NCBI RefSeq assembly: GCF_008370345.1
Contig: NZ_VTUU01000006.1
Span: 1,316 to 65,315, forward strand
Direction: 5' to 3'
DNA: 64,000 nucleotides
Origin: Marinobacter salinexigens
GTDB lineage: Bacteria; Pseudomonadota; Gammaproteobacteria; Pseudomonadales; Oleiphilaceae
In this document: piece by piece, positions 35,141-44,381 of the stretch
How positions within the stretch are numbered: the stretch's first letter is position 1
How the letters are laid out: every line of letters begins with the position of its first letter
Made by a program: the position numbers and the translations under genes
Notes under the pieces: generated by a model
Seen by the model: only the letters and a program-made list of their open reading frames with translations
What the model was told of the DNA's origin: nothing
Databases searched by the model: none

Positions 35141-35995
35141 ATGGCATCCCGAGACCAGTTTCAGCGCTTCATATTCGAGGACAGCCAAGTCCGAGGAGCC
35201 TGGGTCCAACTGAACGAAAGTTATCAGGAAATTACTGCCCAGGCGCCCTACCCCGACTCCATTCGCGGCTTGCTGGGAGAGGCTTTGGTTGCCAGTGTGC
35301 TGATGAGCAGCACTCTGAAGTTCGAGGGCACACTGTCCCTCCAGGCCCAGGGCGAAGGCCCTCTGCGGACGCTGATGGCAGAATGCAGCCACGACCGTTA
35401 TATCCGGGGCCTGGCACGTTTTGACGAGCACGCTATGACCGAGCAGGATTTTCACAGCCTGCTGGGCGAAGGGCGCATGGCAATCACCATCACTCCAGAC
35501 AAGGGCAGCCGCTATCAGGGCGTCGTACCCCGGGAAGAGGAGACCCTTGCAGCCTGCCTTGAGGAATACTTCGACCGCTCCGAACAGATTGCCACCAGCT
35601 TGCTGCTCTTTGCCAACGAGCAAGGCGCCGCCGGACTGCTCCTGCAGCGCCTTCCGGGCTCAAGCGACGAAGACAATGAACTGTGGGAAAGGGTCAACCA
35701 CCTGGCACGCACAGTGAAGTCAGACGAGATGCTGGAACTCGACAGCGAAACCGTTCTTCATCGTCTGTTCCACGAAGAAACCGTGAGGTTGTTCGACGCC
35801 GAGCCGGTGGCATTTCGGTGCAGCTGTTCAAAGGAAAGAACCCTTGGCGCGCTCGAAGCCATTGGCAGAGATGAGTGTTACAGCATTCTCGACGAGCAGG
35901 GAACCATCGATATGGACTGCCAGTTCTGTCACACACACTATCGTTTCGATAGGAATGATATTGATCACCTTTTCACCGGCCATACGTTACACTAG
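35141..35995 (+). CDS. hslO: Redox-regulated chaperone Hsp33
   Basis: Holdase chaperone switched on by oxidation of its zinc-binding cysteines. The 284-residue protein has the N-terminal chaperone domain. The C-terminal redox switch has zinc cysteines C227, C229, C260 and C263 (CSC and CQFC), all four present. The ATG follows CAGGAGACACAC. It ends the yrfG-hslR-hslO group and is followed by a terminator. Confidence 0.97.
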   Translation: MASRDQFQRFIFEDSQVRGAWVQLNESYQEITAQAPYPDSIRGLLGEALVASVLMSSTLKFEGTLSLQAQGEGPLRTLMAECSHDRYIRGLARFDEHAMTEQDFHSLLGEGRMAITITPDKGSRYQGVVPREEETLAACLEEYFDRSEQIATSLLLFANEQGAAGLLLQRLPGSSDEDNELWERVNHLARTVKSDEMLELDSETVLHRLFHEETVRLFDAEPVAFRCSCSKERTLGALEAIGRDECYSILDEQGTIDMDCQFCHTHYRFDRNDIDHLFTGHTLH

Positions 35996-36008
35996 GCCGC
36001 ACGTGATT

Positions 36009-36054
36009 CGCCCTGAAGCCCGTCATGGTGCGGCTTTCAGGGCGGTCGTTTTTT
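36009..36054 (+). terminator. Terminator of hslO
   Basis: CGCCCTGAAGCC (36009-36020) pairs with GGCTTTCAGGGCG (ending 36044) with a one-base bulge. GTCG and a T6 run follow. It lies 14 bases after the hslO stop. Confidence 0.8.
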
Positions 36055-36165
36055 AGTGGCGTCTCTGGCATAATAGCGCGCCTGAATTGATCCGATTGCT
36101 CACAAATCCGCCAATTTTCAGAGCGGATCGGGCAATCACGTAGACATCCCGAGGGCGAGGTCGAA

Positions 36166-37701
36166 GTGAGCAACACTTTTAATGATCTGAGTACAGCAAG
36201 ACTGGTCGAACTGGCGCTGGAACGCAATGAAGGCGAGCTGGCATCCAACGGTTCGCTGGTGGTTAAAACCGGCAAGCGTACAGGCCGTTCTCCGATGGAC
36301 CGTTTCATCATCGAAGAACCCAGCACTGCTGACGATATCCATTGGGGGCCGATCAACCGCCCGTTCGACGCCGACAAGTTCGACGCCCTCTGGGATCGCG
36401 TTGAAGCCTATATCGCCGAGAAAGACCAGTTCGTATCTCATGTTCACGTTGGCTCCGACCCCGAGCACTATCTGCCGGTGAAGATGGTTACCGAAACCGC
36501 CTGGCAGAACCTGTTCGGCCGCAACCTGTTTATCCGCCCTGACAGCTACAATCCTGCCGACAAGCAGGAATGGCAGATCCTCAACGCAGCCAACTTCGAG
36601 TGTGTACCCGAGCGTGACGGTACCAACAGCGACGGCTGCGTGATGATCAACTTTGCCAAGCGCAAGGTACTGCTGGCTGGCATGCACTACGCCGGCGAAA
36701 TGAAAAAGGCCATGTTCTCCGTACAGAACTTCCTGCTGCCGGAAAAAGACGTGCTGCCGATGCACTGCTCCGCAAACGTCGGCGAAGACGGCCAGACTAC
36801 TCTGTTCTTCGGCCTGTCCGGCACTGGTAAAACCACCCTCTCCGCTGACCCGCATCGCTACCTGATTGGTGACGACGAGCATGGTTGGGGCACCGGTACT
36901 GTCTTCAACATTGAAGGCGGCTGTTACGCCAAGTGCATCGACCTGTCCCAGAAGAACGAACCGATCATCTGGGACGCGATCCGTTTCGGCGCCATCGTCG
37001 AAAACGTGATGGTAGATCCGGAAACCCGCGTACCTGACTACACCGATGTTTCCCTCACCGAAAACTCCCGTTGTGCCTACCCGCTGGAGCACGTTGAGAA
37101 ACGCGTTCTGGAGAACCGTGCTGGCGAGCCGTCCCACATCGTCTTCCTGACCTGTGACATGACTGGCGTCCTGCCTCCGGTTTCCATCCTGAACCGTGAA
37201 GCAGCGGCCTATCACTTCCTTAGTGGCTACACCGCTCTGGTTGGCTCCACCGAGATGGGCTCTTCTTCCAAACTGAAGTCCACCTTCTCCACCTGCTTTG
37301 GCGCTCCATTCTTCCCGCGTCCAGCAGGCGTTTACGCTGAGCTGTTGATGAAGCGTATGGACGAGTTCGGCAGCAAGGTCTTCCTGGTCAACACTGGCTG
37401 GACTGGCGGCCCATACGGCGAAGGCAACCGTTTCAGCATTCCGACCACTCGCGCCATCATCGCCGCCATTCAAAATGGTGATCTGGACGATGCTGAAGTC
37501 GAGCACCTGGACGCCCTGAACGTCGACGTGCCCAAGCACGTACCGGGTGTAGACAGCCAACTGCTAAACCCTCGTAACACCTGGGTCAGCGGTGACTACT
37601 ACGACGGCAAGGCACAGGAACTGATTGCCCAGTTCGTGGAGAACTTCAAGAAGTTTGACGTCTCCGATGCCATCGTTGAGGCTGGCCCCAAACTGAGCTA
37701 A
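36166..37701 (+). CDS. pckA: Phosphoenolpyruvate carboxykinase (ATP)
   Basis: First committed gluconeogenic enzyme, converting oxaloacetate and ATP to PEP. The 511-residue protein has P-loop [14 protein letters not shown] (from about residue 216), the metal/substrate segment [10 protein letters not shown], and the Arg-containing [11 protein letters not shown] near the N-terminus. The start is a GTG with GAGGT upstream. Codon choice is very regular, as in a strongly expressed gene; the antisense strand is therefore open for long stretches. It is monocistronic with a good terminator. Confidence 0.98.
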   Translation: MSNTFNDLSTARLVELALERNEGELASNGSLVVKTGKRTGRSPMDRFIIEEPSTADDIHWGPINRPFDADKFDALWDRVEAYIAEKDQFVSHVHVGSDPEHYLPVKMVTETAWQNLFGRNLFIRPDSYNPADKQEWQILNAANFECVPERDGTNSDGCVMINFAKRKVLLAGMHYAGEMKKAMFSVQNFLLPEKDVLPMHCSANVGEDGQTTLFFGLSGTGKTTLSADPHRYLIGDDEHGWGTGTVFNIEGGCYAKCIDLSQKNEPIIWDAIRFGAIVENVMVDPETRVPDYTDVSLTENSRCAYPLEHVEKRVLENRAGEPSHIVFLTCDMTGVLPPVSILNREAAAYHFLSGYTALVGSTEMGSSSKLKSTFSTCFGAPFFPRPAGVYAELLMKRMDEFGSKVFLVNTGWTGGPYGEGNRFSIPTTRAIIAAIQNGDLDDAEVEHLDALNVDVPKHVPGVDSQLLNPRNTWVSGDYYDGKAQELIAQFVENFKKFDVSDAIVEAGPKLS

Positions 37702-37715
37702 GGCATCAGGTACTC

Positions 37716-37749
37716 AAAAAGCGCCCTGCGAAAGCACGGCGCTTTTTTT
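37716..37749 (+). terminator. Terminator of pckA
   Basis: AAAAAGCGCC (37716-37725) pairs with GGCGCTTTTT (from 37738) across a 12-base loop and continues into a T7 run. It starts 15 bases past the pckA stop. Confidence 0.85.
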
Positions 37750-37819
37750 ATACCTGCAATTTGCCTTCAAACCCGTATTGGTGTTAAACCAAGACGATCT
37801 ATTTGATGACAGGCTAAAG

Positions 37820-38098
37820 ATGAAGCAAACACTCAGAAAATTGTTCAGCCCCATACTCACCCCTCTGGAATCAGGCGAGGTTGGCCCCAGCTACAAACCA
37901 TCCCATCGGACTATCCTCAATGTGGTTGGTTCACTGTTCCTGTTTCTCTCCGCACTATCCCTGGCAGCCCTGTTATTCACCGAACAACTCGGGGCACTGA
38001 TCCCGGTTCTGGCCTTCCTCGGAATAGGTGGTGTATCACTGATTGCTGGCACGCTCGGTTCCGACGTCGCGGTTTCAAAGATGTGGGGAAACCGGTAA
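37820..38098 (+). CDS. Small two-pass membrane protein, unknown function
   Basis: 92 residues starting MKQTLRKLFSPIL. Two hydrophobic segments (ILNVVGSLFLFLSALSLAALLF and LGALIPVLAFLGIGGVSLIAG) are joined by a short EQ turn, and the C-terminus is basic. I use the ATG at 37820, which has AGG upstream. A TTG at 37778 opens the frame but overlaps the zone after the pckA terminator. It ends 10 bases before the convergent TRAP permease gene. There is no family that I recognise. Confidence 0.6.
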   Translation: MKQTLRKLFSPILTPLESGEVGPSYKPSHRTILNVVGSLFLFLSALSLAALLFTEQLGALIPVLAFLGIGGVSLIAGTLGSDVAVSKMWGNR

Positions 38099-38108
38099 CG
38101 GTAGTGGG

Positions 38109-40172
38109 TCACCCATAGAAAAACAGCGGCACGAACGAAACCAGCAACAAGGCGATACCCATGGTAATCAGGGGCATGATGATCCGTTCGTGGCGCTGAT
38201 AGAAAGTGCCGCCTTCCTGCTGGGCGGCATGAATTTCAGCCTCTCCGACCACCTGGCGGGTCAACAGATGGTTCAGCGCCACCGGCGGACTCAGGTAACC
38301 CAGCTCGAAAGCAACCAGGGTGACCATCCAGAAATGCACCGGATGAATACCACTGGCGTAGGCAATGCTGGCCACGGTTGCCGTCACCAGGATGACCGCA
38401 CCAAAGGCATCCATGATCATGCCCAGAATCACCAGAATCACCACCATCAACGCCATCGCCGACCAGGCGCTGTCGAACGCCTGCGGAAAACTCTGCATGA
38501 TATGGGAGCGCTCAATCACACCGCCGATACTGACCGACAACCCCAACAACAGAAGCAACGCGCCAATCTCGGCCGTTGTGTCATTGGTCGCGCCCCTGAG
38601 GCTCCGCTCCAGCCCCTGGTGATTGAGCTCGCCAGAGGTCCTGCCACGCCGGCTCCTGAGGCTGAGGTGCTCATAGACAAGCACAGCCAGCATAATCACA
38701 GGCAGCAATCTCGGTGCAGAAAATTCATCCATCTGCACATCGAGAGCATAGCGATAAAAGAGAACCACCGCAGCGATGACCAGGACATAGGGAATCAGCG
38801 GCCTGAACGCCTGAATCATCTCCGGAAACGCAACCGAAGACGGTGCAAGATCGAAGCGGCTCTGCCGGTTCACCGAGACGGCAATCACTGCGAAGAGGCT
38901 GGCCGTAAGCACAAACACCCAGACACCCCAACCAAACAGCTCATCAGTCGTAACCTCGCGGTTCAGATAGGCAATCACCACCACCAGCAGGCAGGGCCGC
39001 AACACTACCCCGAGCGAGCCCGACATCGCCGTTGCCGCAAGAGCCAGTTGGCGACGGGCACCTGCTGCCCGAAGCTCACTGTAAATTACCGCTCCCGCTG
39101 CGATCACGAAAATACCCGATGCACCGGTGTACGCTGTCGGAATGGCGGCCACAAGCACCGCCACAACCGCCAACAACTCCGGCGGCATCCGCCAGGGCCG
39201 GAACACATTGAAAACAAGAGTCGCAAGACGGGTCTGCTTGAGCATCATGCCAACCCAGACATACAGGCCCACATTGAGAAACATGTCGGCAAGCTCCATC
39301 ATCTTGCCGAGATAGATACCAATCCCGGACGAGTGCCCGATTACGGCAAAATAGGTGCCGGAGATCAGACACATAACGGTATAGAGGGGAACCGCCAGGA
39401 ACGCCTTGTTGAGACTCCCGCCTTCCCCCAGACCTGCGGGAACCCGAAACAGCCGGTAGAGTGAAGCCAGGGTGAGGCAGGCAAACCCTGTTATCCAGAA
39501 ATTGTGGAGCAGTAGCTCGTCTGCCGATATTGAGGTCTCTGCACCGAGACTGGACTGCCGGAAGATGACACTGGAGCCCAACAACATCGCATTGGCAATG
39601 GTCTGCAAGGTCAGCGAGACCGTGTGGTCCAGTCGGGTTTCCATTGCCCGCATGGCGATATGGTGGCGGGTCAGGGTCGCGGTGACCGCGCAGAGCATGA
39701 CCAGGATCACCAGGATATAGCGCTGCGACTCAAGGCCAAAGGCAATCAGGTCGGCGACAAAAAGCTCTACAGCCCGATAGGCTTTCACTCCGGGGGTCAT
39801 CTGGTCTTTCAGCGTGGAGTAACTCGCGTGCGCGTCCCTGCAATCTCTCACCGACCGTTCGATAGCGAGGCGGACGTCTGCCGGGTCCTTTTCCTCAGCC
39901 CCCAACAGAGCAGCCATGGGATCATCCTCATCGGCGCTCTGGGCCAATTCCCGTGCTACGGCGGCGTCAATATTCCGGTCAGGGTCACAGGTCGGCGGTA
40001 CCGGATCCATCCGGAGTTTGTAATAGCCATTCCACAGCTGCTCTCCACCCCGAAGCATCTGGTTATGAATATCACTGCTGGTGGAAAAAACCACGACCGC
40101 CAACAACAGCAAACAGGCTGGCAAAGACGAGAACCATTCCAACCCACTACGACGACTAACACCCTTGGACAT
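38109..40172 (-). CDS. TRAP transporter permease, fused type with N-terminal extension
   Basis: 687-residue polytopic protein. The C-terminal two thirds match a DctM-type large permease, with AIPTAYTGASGIFVIAAGAVIY, LGMIMDAFGAVILVTATVASI and the YLSPPVALNHLLT end. The first 240 residues hold one early membrane segment and a charged region of about 110 residues with two cysteines (PPTCDPD and VRDCRDA). Several membrane segments follow that can stand for the small DctQ subunit. No separate dctQ gene is present. The gene lies 26 bases after the TatT-like gene, in one operon. The substrate is unknown, but the solute-binding protein nearby is the likely partner. Confidence 0.85.
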   Translation of the reverse strand: MSKGVSRRSGLEWFSSLPACLLLLAVVVFSTSSDIHNQMLRGGEQLWNGYYKLRMDPVPPTCDPDRNIDAAVARELAQSADEDDPMAALLGAEEKDPADVRLAIERSVRDCRDAHASYSTLKDQMTPGVKAYRAVELFVADLIAFGLESQRYILVILVMLCAVTATLTRHHIAMRAMETRLDHTVSLTLQTIANAMLLGSSVIFRQSSLGAETSISADELLLHNFWITGFACLTLASLYRLFRVPAGLGEGGSLNKAFLAVPLYTVMCLISGTYFAVIGHSSGIGIYLGKMMELADMFLNVGLYVWVGMMLKQTRLATLVFNVFRPWRMPPELLAVVAVLVAAIPTAYTGASGIFVIAAGAVIYSELRAAGARRQLALAATAMSGSLGVVLRPCLLVVVIAYLNREVTTDELFGWGVWVFVLTASLFAVIAVSVNRQSRFDLAPSSVAFPEMIQAFRPLIPYVLVIAAVVLFYRYALDVQMDEFSAPRLLPVIMLAVLVYEHLSLRSRRGRTSGELNHQGLERSLRGATNDTTAEIGALLLLLGLSVSIGGVIERSHIMQSFPQAFDSAWSAMALMVVILVILGMIMDAFGAVILVTATVASIAYASGIHPVHFWMVTLVAFELGYLSPPVALNHLLTRQVVGEAEIHAAQQEGGTFYQRHERIIMPLITMGIALLLVSFVPLFFYG

Positions 40173-40198
40173 ATCAACACACTCTGGGACGAAGAGGA

Positions 40199-41263
40199 TT
40201 ACAGAAGATCATCCAGATCCATGGTTTCAACGGCTTCCTGCTCATCATCCCAGAAGGATCCGAACTGCCCCATCGGAGTCCTGTGCCCGGTATTCTCAAC
40301 CCAGAGGCGGTCAGAAATTGCGAGTAGCATGTTGCTGGCCATAGCATCCACAAACTGCCACTCCTCACTCGCCGGATCTTCCTCAAGCGAACGGGCATGC
40401 TCACGGATCACCTCTTTGACCAGGTGTTGATCCCCCTTGTTTACTGCCGCGATGGCATGGAAGACATGGGGCAGCCGAACGCCCGCATCCTCGCCCTGAG
40501 TGTCAGCAATCGACAATCGTTCAAAAGCGTCTTCACCCTGCGGCTGGGCACCGGGAATCATGGCCCAAACTGTTGCCCGGAGTGCCATTGGAGCCCCCCA
40601 CCACTTGTCATTCTCAAGACAGCCGGTCGCGCGGGCGACAATGGAACCTATGTTTGCAGGAACGCCAATGGAGGACGTGGACTGGATCTGACCATTGAGC
40701 GCCTGAAGGCCAGACAACAGTCCTGCCAGATAGATGAATTCGTCCATATCATCATCGAAATCCGGACATTCACCAGTACCCGGCTCACCGTAATGGGCGT
40801 TGTGGTGTTGCCAGGCTTTGTAATAGCGCTCAGAAGCCAGAACATAGGCGCGCTTCTGCCGAATCATCGCATCTTCTGCACCTTCCGCGTTCATGGCGTT
40901 CATTGCAGCCAGAGCCGCCAATTCATGCTCACGGGCCTGCTCTTCAGCGCAACTTCCAGCTGAGAGATACAACATCACGGCAAGTTGGTCAGGTTCAGAG
41001 GTCACTCGCCCGAACGACATCAGCAATGGCGCTGTCGCTTCACTCATGGAACACCCCATTGCCAGATCGCGGCTTTCCATCAAATAGGGCACGGTATGGT
41101 TACGGGAAAAGCCCTGCATGACGTCGCCGGTGGTCTTGTACACCATGTGATTGACCACGCCACAACCGCTCAGCATGGCACCGGCCACAAGGGCCGCGAA
41201 CAGCCCTTTCACATTTGGAGCTGCACAGCGTCTCGCCGGGGAAGAAATGGAAAAGTCAGTCAT
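40199..41263 (-). CDS. TatT-like lipoprotein of a TRAP system
   Basis: 354 residues. The lipoprotein signal has lipobox LSGC with C34. A helical repeat-type protein follows, with SYG-like features seen in the TatT component family: HTVPYLMESRDLAMGCSMS and CLENDKWWGAP. The acidic end is EAVETMDLDDLL. The family (TPR-like trimer beside a TRAP transporter) was first described in Treponema pallidum; my assignment is from pattern and from its place directly ahead of the permease gene. It would sit on the periplasmic face of a membrane and help to deliver ligand. Confidence 0.78.
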   Translation of the reverse strand: MTDFSISSPARRCAAPNVKGLFAALVAGAMLSGCGVVNHMVYKTTGDVMQGFSRNHTVPYLMESRDLAMGCSMSEATAPLLMSFGRVTSEPDQLAVMLYLSAGSCAEEQAREHELAALAAMNAMNAEGAEDAMIRQKRAYVLASERYYKAWQHHNAHYGEPGTGECPDFDDDMDEFIYLAGLLSGLQALNGQIQSTSSIGVPANIGSIVARATGCLENDKWWGAPMALRATVWAMIPGAQPQGEDAFERLSIADTQGEDAGVRLPHVFHAIAAVNKGDQHLVKEVIREHARSLEEDPASEEWQFVDAMASNMLLAISDRLWVENTGHRTPMGQFGSFWDDEQEAVETMDLDDLL

Positions 41264-41512
41264 GGCGCTGCCACCTTCTGTTTTTTGTTATCACTCGTTG
41301 TTTGTTACAAACCGTAACCAGGCAGGAATTATGGCCCACAAGCTACTGTTTTTATGAGACAGGCACCGCAAATGACGCCTGCAAACACAGATCCGGCCCG
41401 CTCCGACTATTGCAGAATGCTCCGGAAGCCACTATAGATGGAGCAACCGCGCCTTATCGGGGCAGCGGCCTGCACTTCAGTGCCCAATAACAGGAATAAA
41501 AAGGAGTATCCG

Positions 41513-41785
41513 ATGCGCAAACCTGAACTCGCCGCAGCGATTGCTGACCAGACCGGAATGACCCGGGAAAAGGCCAGCGAGGTCATTACCGCTTTTACTG
41601 ACCAGATTTCCGCGGCTGCCTCCCGTGGCGAAGACGTCACCCTGATTGGATTCGGGACTTTCAATATCCGCAAACGGGAGGCGAGGAACGGTCGCAACCC
41701 TCAAACCGGGGCAACCATCCAGATTCCTGCCAGCAGCACCGTCGGATTCAAACCCGGCAAAGCACTCAAGGATCAAATCGGCTAA
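41513..41785 (+). CDS. hupB: HU-family DNA-binding protein
   Basis: 90-residue nucleoid protein that bends DNA. It has the HU/IHF fold: MRKPELAAAIADQTG, then VTLIGFGTFNIRKREARNG, then the beta-arm RNPQTGATIQI with the intercalating Pro. The ATG has AAGGAG seven bases upstream. The longer frame to 41438 lacks support. It could be a second HU paralogue rather than the main one. It lies on the plus strand between the two minus-strand TRAP genes, which looks like an insertion into that operon. Confidence 0.9.
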   Translation: MRKPELAAAIADQTGMTREKASEVITAFTDQISAAASRGEDVTLIGFGTFNIRKREARNGRNPQTGATIQIPASSTVGFKPGKALKDQIG

Positions 41786-41796
41786 CAGCTCCGCCA

Positions 41797-41816
41797 GGGC
41801 CCGCATTCGCGGGCCC
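41797..41816. terminator. Hairpin between hupB and the solute-binding protein gene
   Basis: GGGCCCGC (41797-41804) and GCGGGCCC (41809-41816) form a perfect stem with a 4-base loop, between convergent stop codons. Only GTTC follows on the plus strand and there is no T-run on the minus strand. It may act as a bidirectional barrier. Confidence 0.5.
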
Positions 41817-41837
41817 GTTCAGATAGCTCCTTCGCGG

Positions 41838-42863
41838 TCAGGACGCGCACTCGGAACGGGTCGCATCCACACGACACCTGATGGCCTTCATCAGTTTGAT
41901 TGCCCGCTCGTCATACACACCATCATCCAGCAACGACAGACGCACCTTCTGGAGCATCTTGTCGTATTCGGCAGTGTCTTCCTGAGGCAGACTCATCCAG
42001 ACCTCTTCAGGAATCCCCTGCTCCGCCTCGGCAATGATGCCGTAGGCTTCATCAATCCGTTTGATCGATTCATCCCGGACCATCTGTCCGGCTTCTTCCG
42101 GAAACCGGTCGCGGTGAATAATGACCTGGAAGTTCATATAGGCCAGCGCATACCGCACCACCGCCCCGTTGGGCGTCACCCCCTTGTAGAGTTCCAGGGG
42201 CTGATAAGCCACCGCCGGCGCATAGGCGAGATCGACACTGCCATTATTGAACTTACCGGCAAAATTGGCGGAGTTTGAACCGACCACTGAGGCACCAACG
42301 TGCCGCACCATTCGCACTGAGGCTTCATCGTAATCAAGGGTGGCAATACGCTTGCCCTGCAGTTTTTCTACCGAGTCGATGGAGCGGTCACGGGTGTGCA
42401 GGTAAATGGCACCTGCCGGGAACACACCAGCCACTTCGTAGGGGCCATCGATCAGAAATGGACGTGCCTTGGGCTGGCTCAGAGTGTTGTACAGCAACCG
42501 CATTTCTTCTTCACCCGGCACCGCCCCCATGGCTTCAAGGCTTCCGGTGAAGCGATTGAATTCCCGGGCACGGGTACCGGTGAGCAAGACGGCATCGCAC
42601 TGGCCTGCCTTGAAGTCTTCCGCGGCTACTTTCTCGTCCGTGTAGGCTCGCAGATCAAGCCGGATTCCGCGCTTGAGGGCAACGGGCTGAAACGTCTTGG
42701 TAATGGCGAACAACGGCCCGTTGGCACCGACAGGGTCGAAGACGCAGAAACTGCGTTCGAGCGGTTCGGCCTTCGCCTGGGCGTGTCCCAGAGATGGAAG
42801 TAGAAGACTGGCACAAAGAGCAGCCGCCAAGGCCACCCGTTGCGGGAAGGTTGCTGAATTCAC
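41838..42863 (-). CDS. Periplasmic solute-binding protein of the TRAP system
   Basis: 341 residues. A Sec signal (VALAAALCASLLLPSLGHAQ, cut after HA or AQA) is followed by a two-lobe binding-protein pattern. It has FCVFDPVGANGPLFAI, QCDAVLLTGTRAREFN, then KRIATLDYDEASVRMVRHV and SVDLAYAPAVAY. Two extra cysteines occur near the C-terminus. The start is a GTG with AGGAG seven bases upstream. It lies on the minus strand ahead of the TatT-like and permease genes, with hupB on the other strand in between, so it is the natural periplasmic component. The ligand is not deducible. Confidence 0.82.
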   Translation of the reverse strand: MNSATFPQRVALAAALCASLLLPSLGHAQAKAEPLERSFCVFDPVGANGPLFAITKTFQPVALKRGIRLDLRAYTDEKVAAEDFKAGQCDAVLLTGTRAREFNRFTGSLEAMGAVPGEEEMRLLYNTLSQPKARPFLIDGPYEVAGVFPAGAIYLHTRDRSIDSVEKLQGKRIATLDYDEASVRMVRHVGASVVGSNSANFAGKFNNGSVDLAYAPAVAYQPLELYKGVTPNGAVVRYALAYMNFQVIIHRDRFPEEAGQMVRDESIKRIDEAYGIIAEAEQGIPEEVWMSLPQEDTAEYDKMLQKVRLSLLDDGVYDERAIKLMKAIRCRVDATRSECAS

Positions 42864-42929
42864 GGGATGACTCCTGAATTATTATTGTCGGGCCTGGCTC
42901 GTCCAATGATCGCCAGCAGTACCCTGGTT

Positions 42930-42963
42930 TTCTTGTCCGACCGTATGTCGGTCCCGACAAGAA
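42930..42963. repeat. Imperfect palindrome upstream of the solute-binding gene
   Basis: TTCTTGTC (42930-42937) and GACAAGAA (42956-42963) enclose a second matched pair, ACCG and CGGT, around TATGT. It lies 67-100 bases ahead of the GTG start of the TRAP solute-binding gene, in its promoter region. It could be an operator for a dimeric regulator. No T-run supports a terminator. Confidence 0.5.
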
Positions 42964-43061
42964 TACGTTGGCACAGGTGCCTGTCATCAAGGTTTTTTCA
43001 GCAATACAGGAAATTCTGTGATGATGTCGACAGAGGCGGTGAAACCCCTGCCGCATTTTCC

Positions 43062-43084
43062 CCGCAGGCCGGATCAGCCTGCGG
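43062..43084 (-). terminator. Stem-loop across the pyrX stop codon
   Basis: CCGCAGGC and GCCTGCGG form an 8-bp stem around a 7-base loop that contains the end of the TGA stop. GGAAAATG follows on the minus strand, without a U-tract. It may protect or weakly terminate the pyr transcript. Confidence 0.4.
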
Positions 43085-44381
43085 TTGAGGTCCAGGCTTT
43101 ACAGCCATCGACCAGAGTCATCCGAACCACCCCTGGCAGGGATCGCCCGACAACCGGTGCATGATGCCCTGCCGATATCAGGGTTTCCGGCCCGGGAGTC
43201 CAGCGCTGTTGCATATCGAAAATGCAGAGATCAGCGGCCGCACCGCCTGCCAGGGCAGATTCCCTGCCGATAATCGCTGCCGGGCCACTCGTTAGTGCGC
43301 CGATCAGTTGCTGCAAGGACAGCTCAGCGCGCTCAACCAGCTCAAGGCCAAGAGACAACACGCTCTCAATGCTCGACAGTCCGGGTTCGGTAGCACCGAA
43401 AGGTGCCTGCTTGGCTGCAGTATCGTGGGGCTGATGCTGGCTGACAATAGCATCGATCACACCCTCGCGGACACCCGCCAGCAACGCCACCCGGTCAGCT
43501 TCGGCACGCAGCGGCGGGCGCACGTGGAAACGGCTGTCAAAACCGGCAATCGAATCCTCAGTGAACACCAGCTGGTGCATCGCAACGTCTGCGGTGACTG
43601 CGATGCCTCGCTGACGGGCGTTCGCCACCATATCCACACTGCGGGCACAGGAAAGCTGACTCAGGTGCAGCCGTACACCGGTTTCTTCCGCCAGCAGCAG
43701 CATTTCCATCACTGCGGCAGTTTCCGCCACTTCCGGGATACCTAACAAGCCGAGCCGGGAAGTCACCAATCCATCATGGGCATAGCCGTCTGCGGCCAGC
43801 GACTGGTTCTCCGGGCTGAACATCACCGTCAGCCCAAAGGTCTGGGCATAGGCCATACAACGGCGCAGGATACGGGCATTTTTAACCGCCCTGGAGCCAT
43901 TGCCTACGGCGACACAGCCAGCGTTGGCGAGGCCGGCCATGTCACTGAGCAGATCACCTTCGAGCCCGCGGGTCACCGCACCCACCGGCAACACCCGGAC
44001 AGGAGAACGGCTGGCCGCAACGTCCCGAATCAGATGTGTAACAGCACCGGAGTCGTTAACCGGTGACGTTTCCGGGGACGCACACACCGTGGTGAAACCT
44101 CCATGCGCCGCCGCGCGGGTTTCTGATTCAATGTTTCCTTTCTGACCATTGCCCGGCTCCCGGAGATTACAGCAGAGATCCACGAATCCCGGAGTGATCA
44201 CGCAACCGTCAACCTGAATCACGTCATCCGCTTCAGCCTTGTCCGCCGCCTCTCCGATTGCGGCGATTTTGCCGCCCCGGATCAACAAACTCGTACCAGA
44301 ACTATCAACGCCGTTGCCATCCAGCAATCGCCCCCCGACGAGCTTCATGACCGGCCCAACGGTTGTCTCTGTCACACTCAT
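43074..44381 (-). CDS. pyrX: Inactive dihydroorotase-like subunit PyrX (PyrC')
   Basis: Dihydroorotase homologue of 435 residues that in pseudomonads lacks activity but is needed to assemble aspartate transcarbamoylase with PyrB. The amidohydrolase fold is clear ([16 protein letters not shown], then [14 protein letters not shown]). The two metal-binding His of the usual D-x-H-x-H-L-R-E-P-G motif are replaced: the sequence reads [11 protein letters not shown] real PyrC must be encoded elsewhere. The start overlaps the pyrB stop by four bases (ATGA). Confidence 0.92.
   Translation of the reverse strand: MSVTETTVGPVMKLVGGRLLDGNGVDSSGTSLLIRGGKIAAIGEAADKAEADDVIQVDGCVITPGFVDLCCNLREPGNGQKGNIESETRAAAHGGFTTVCASPETSPVNDSGAVTHLIRDVAASRSPVRVLPVGAVTRGLEGDLLSDMAGLANAGCVAVGNGSRAVKNARILRRCMAYAQTFGLTVMFSPENQSLAADGYAHDGLVTSRLGLLGIPEVAETAAVMEMLLLAEETGVRLHLSQLSCARSVDMVANARQRGIAVTADVAMHQLVFTEDSIAGFDSRFHVRPPLRAEADRVALLAGVREGVIDAIVSQHQPHDTAAKQAPFGATEPGLSSIESVLSLGLELVERAELSLQQLIGALTSGPAAIIGRESALAGGAAADLCIFDMQQRWTPGPETLISAGHHAPVVGRSLPGVVRMTLVDGCKAWTSTAG

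Noticed and set aside
36136-37560. 474-codon minus-strand frame opposite pckA
   Set aside because: Antisense frame kept open by the strong codon bias of pckA. It has no ribosome site or family pattern.
38043-39464. 473-codon plus-strand open frame opposite the TRAP permease
   Set aside because: The translation is low-complexity (His, Gln, Arg and Asn-rich) and is the antisense reading of membrane-protein codons. The opposite strand has a clear TRAP family match.
41438-41512. N-terminal extension of the HU protein
   Set aside because: HU proteins start at the MRKPEL segment, which has a strong ribosome site directly before it. The extension has none.
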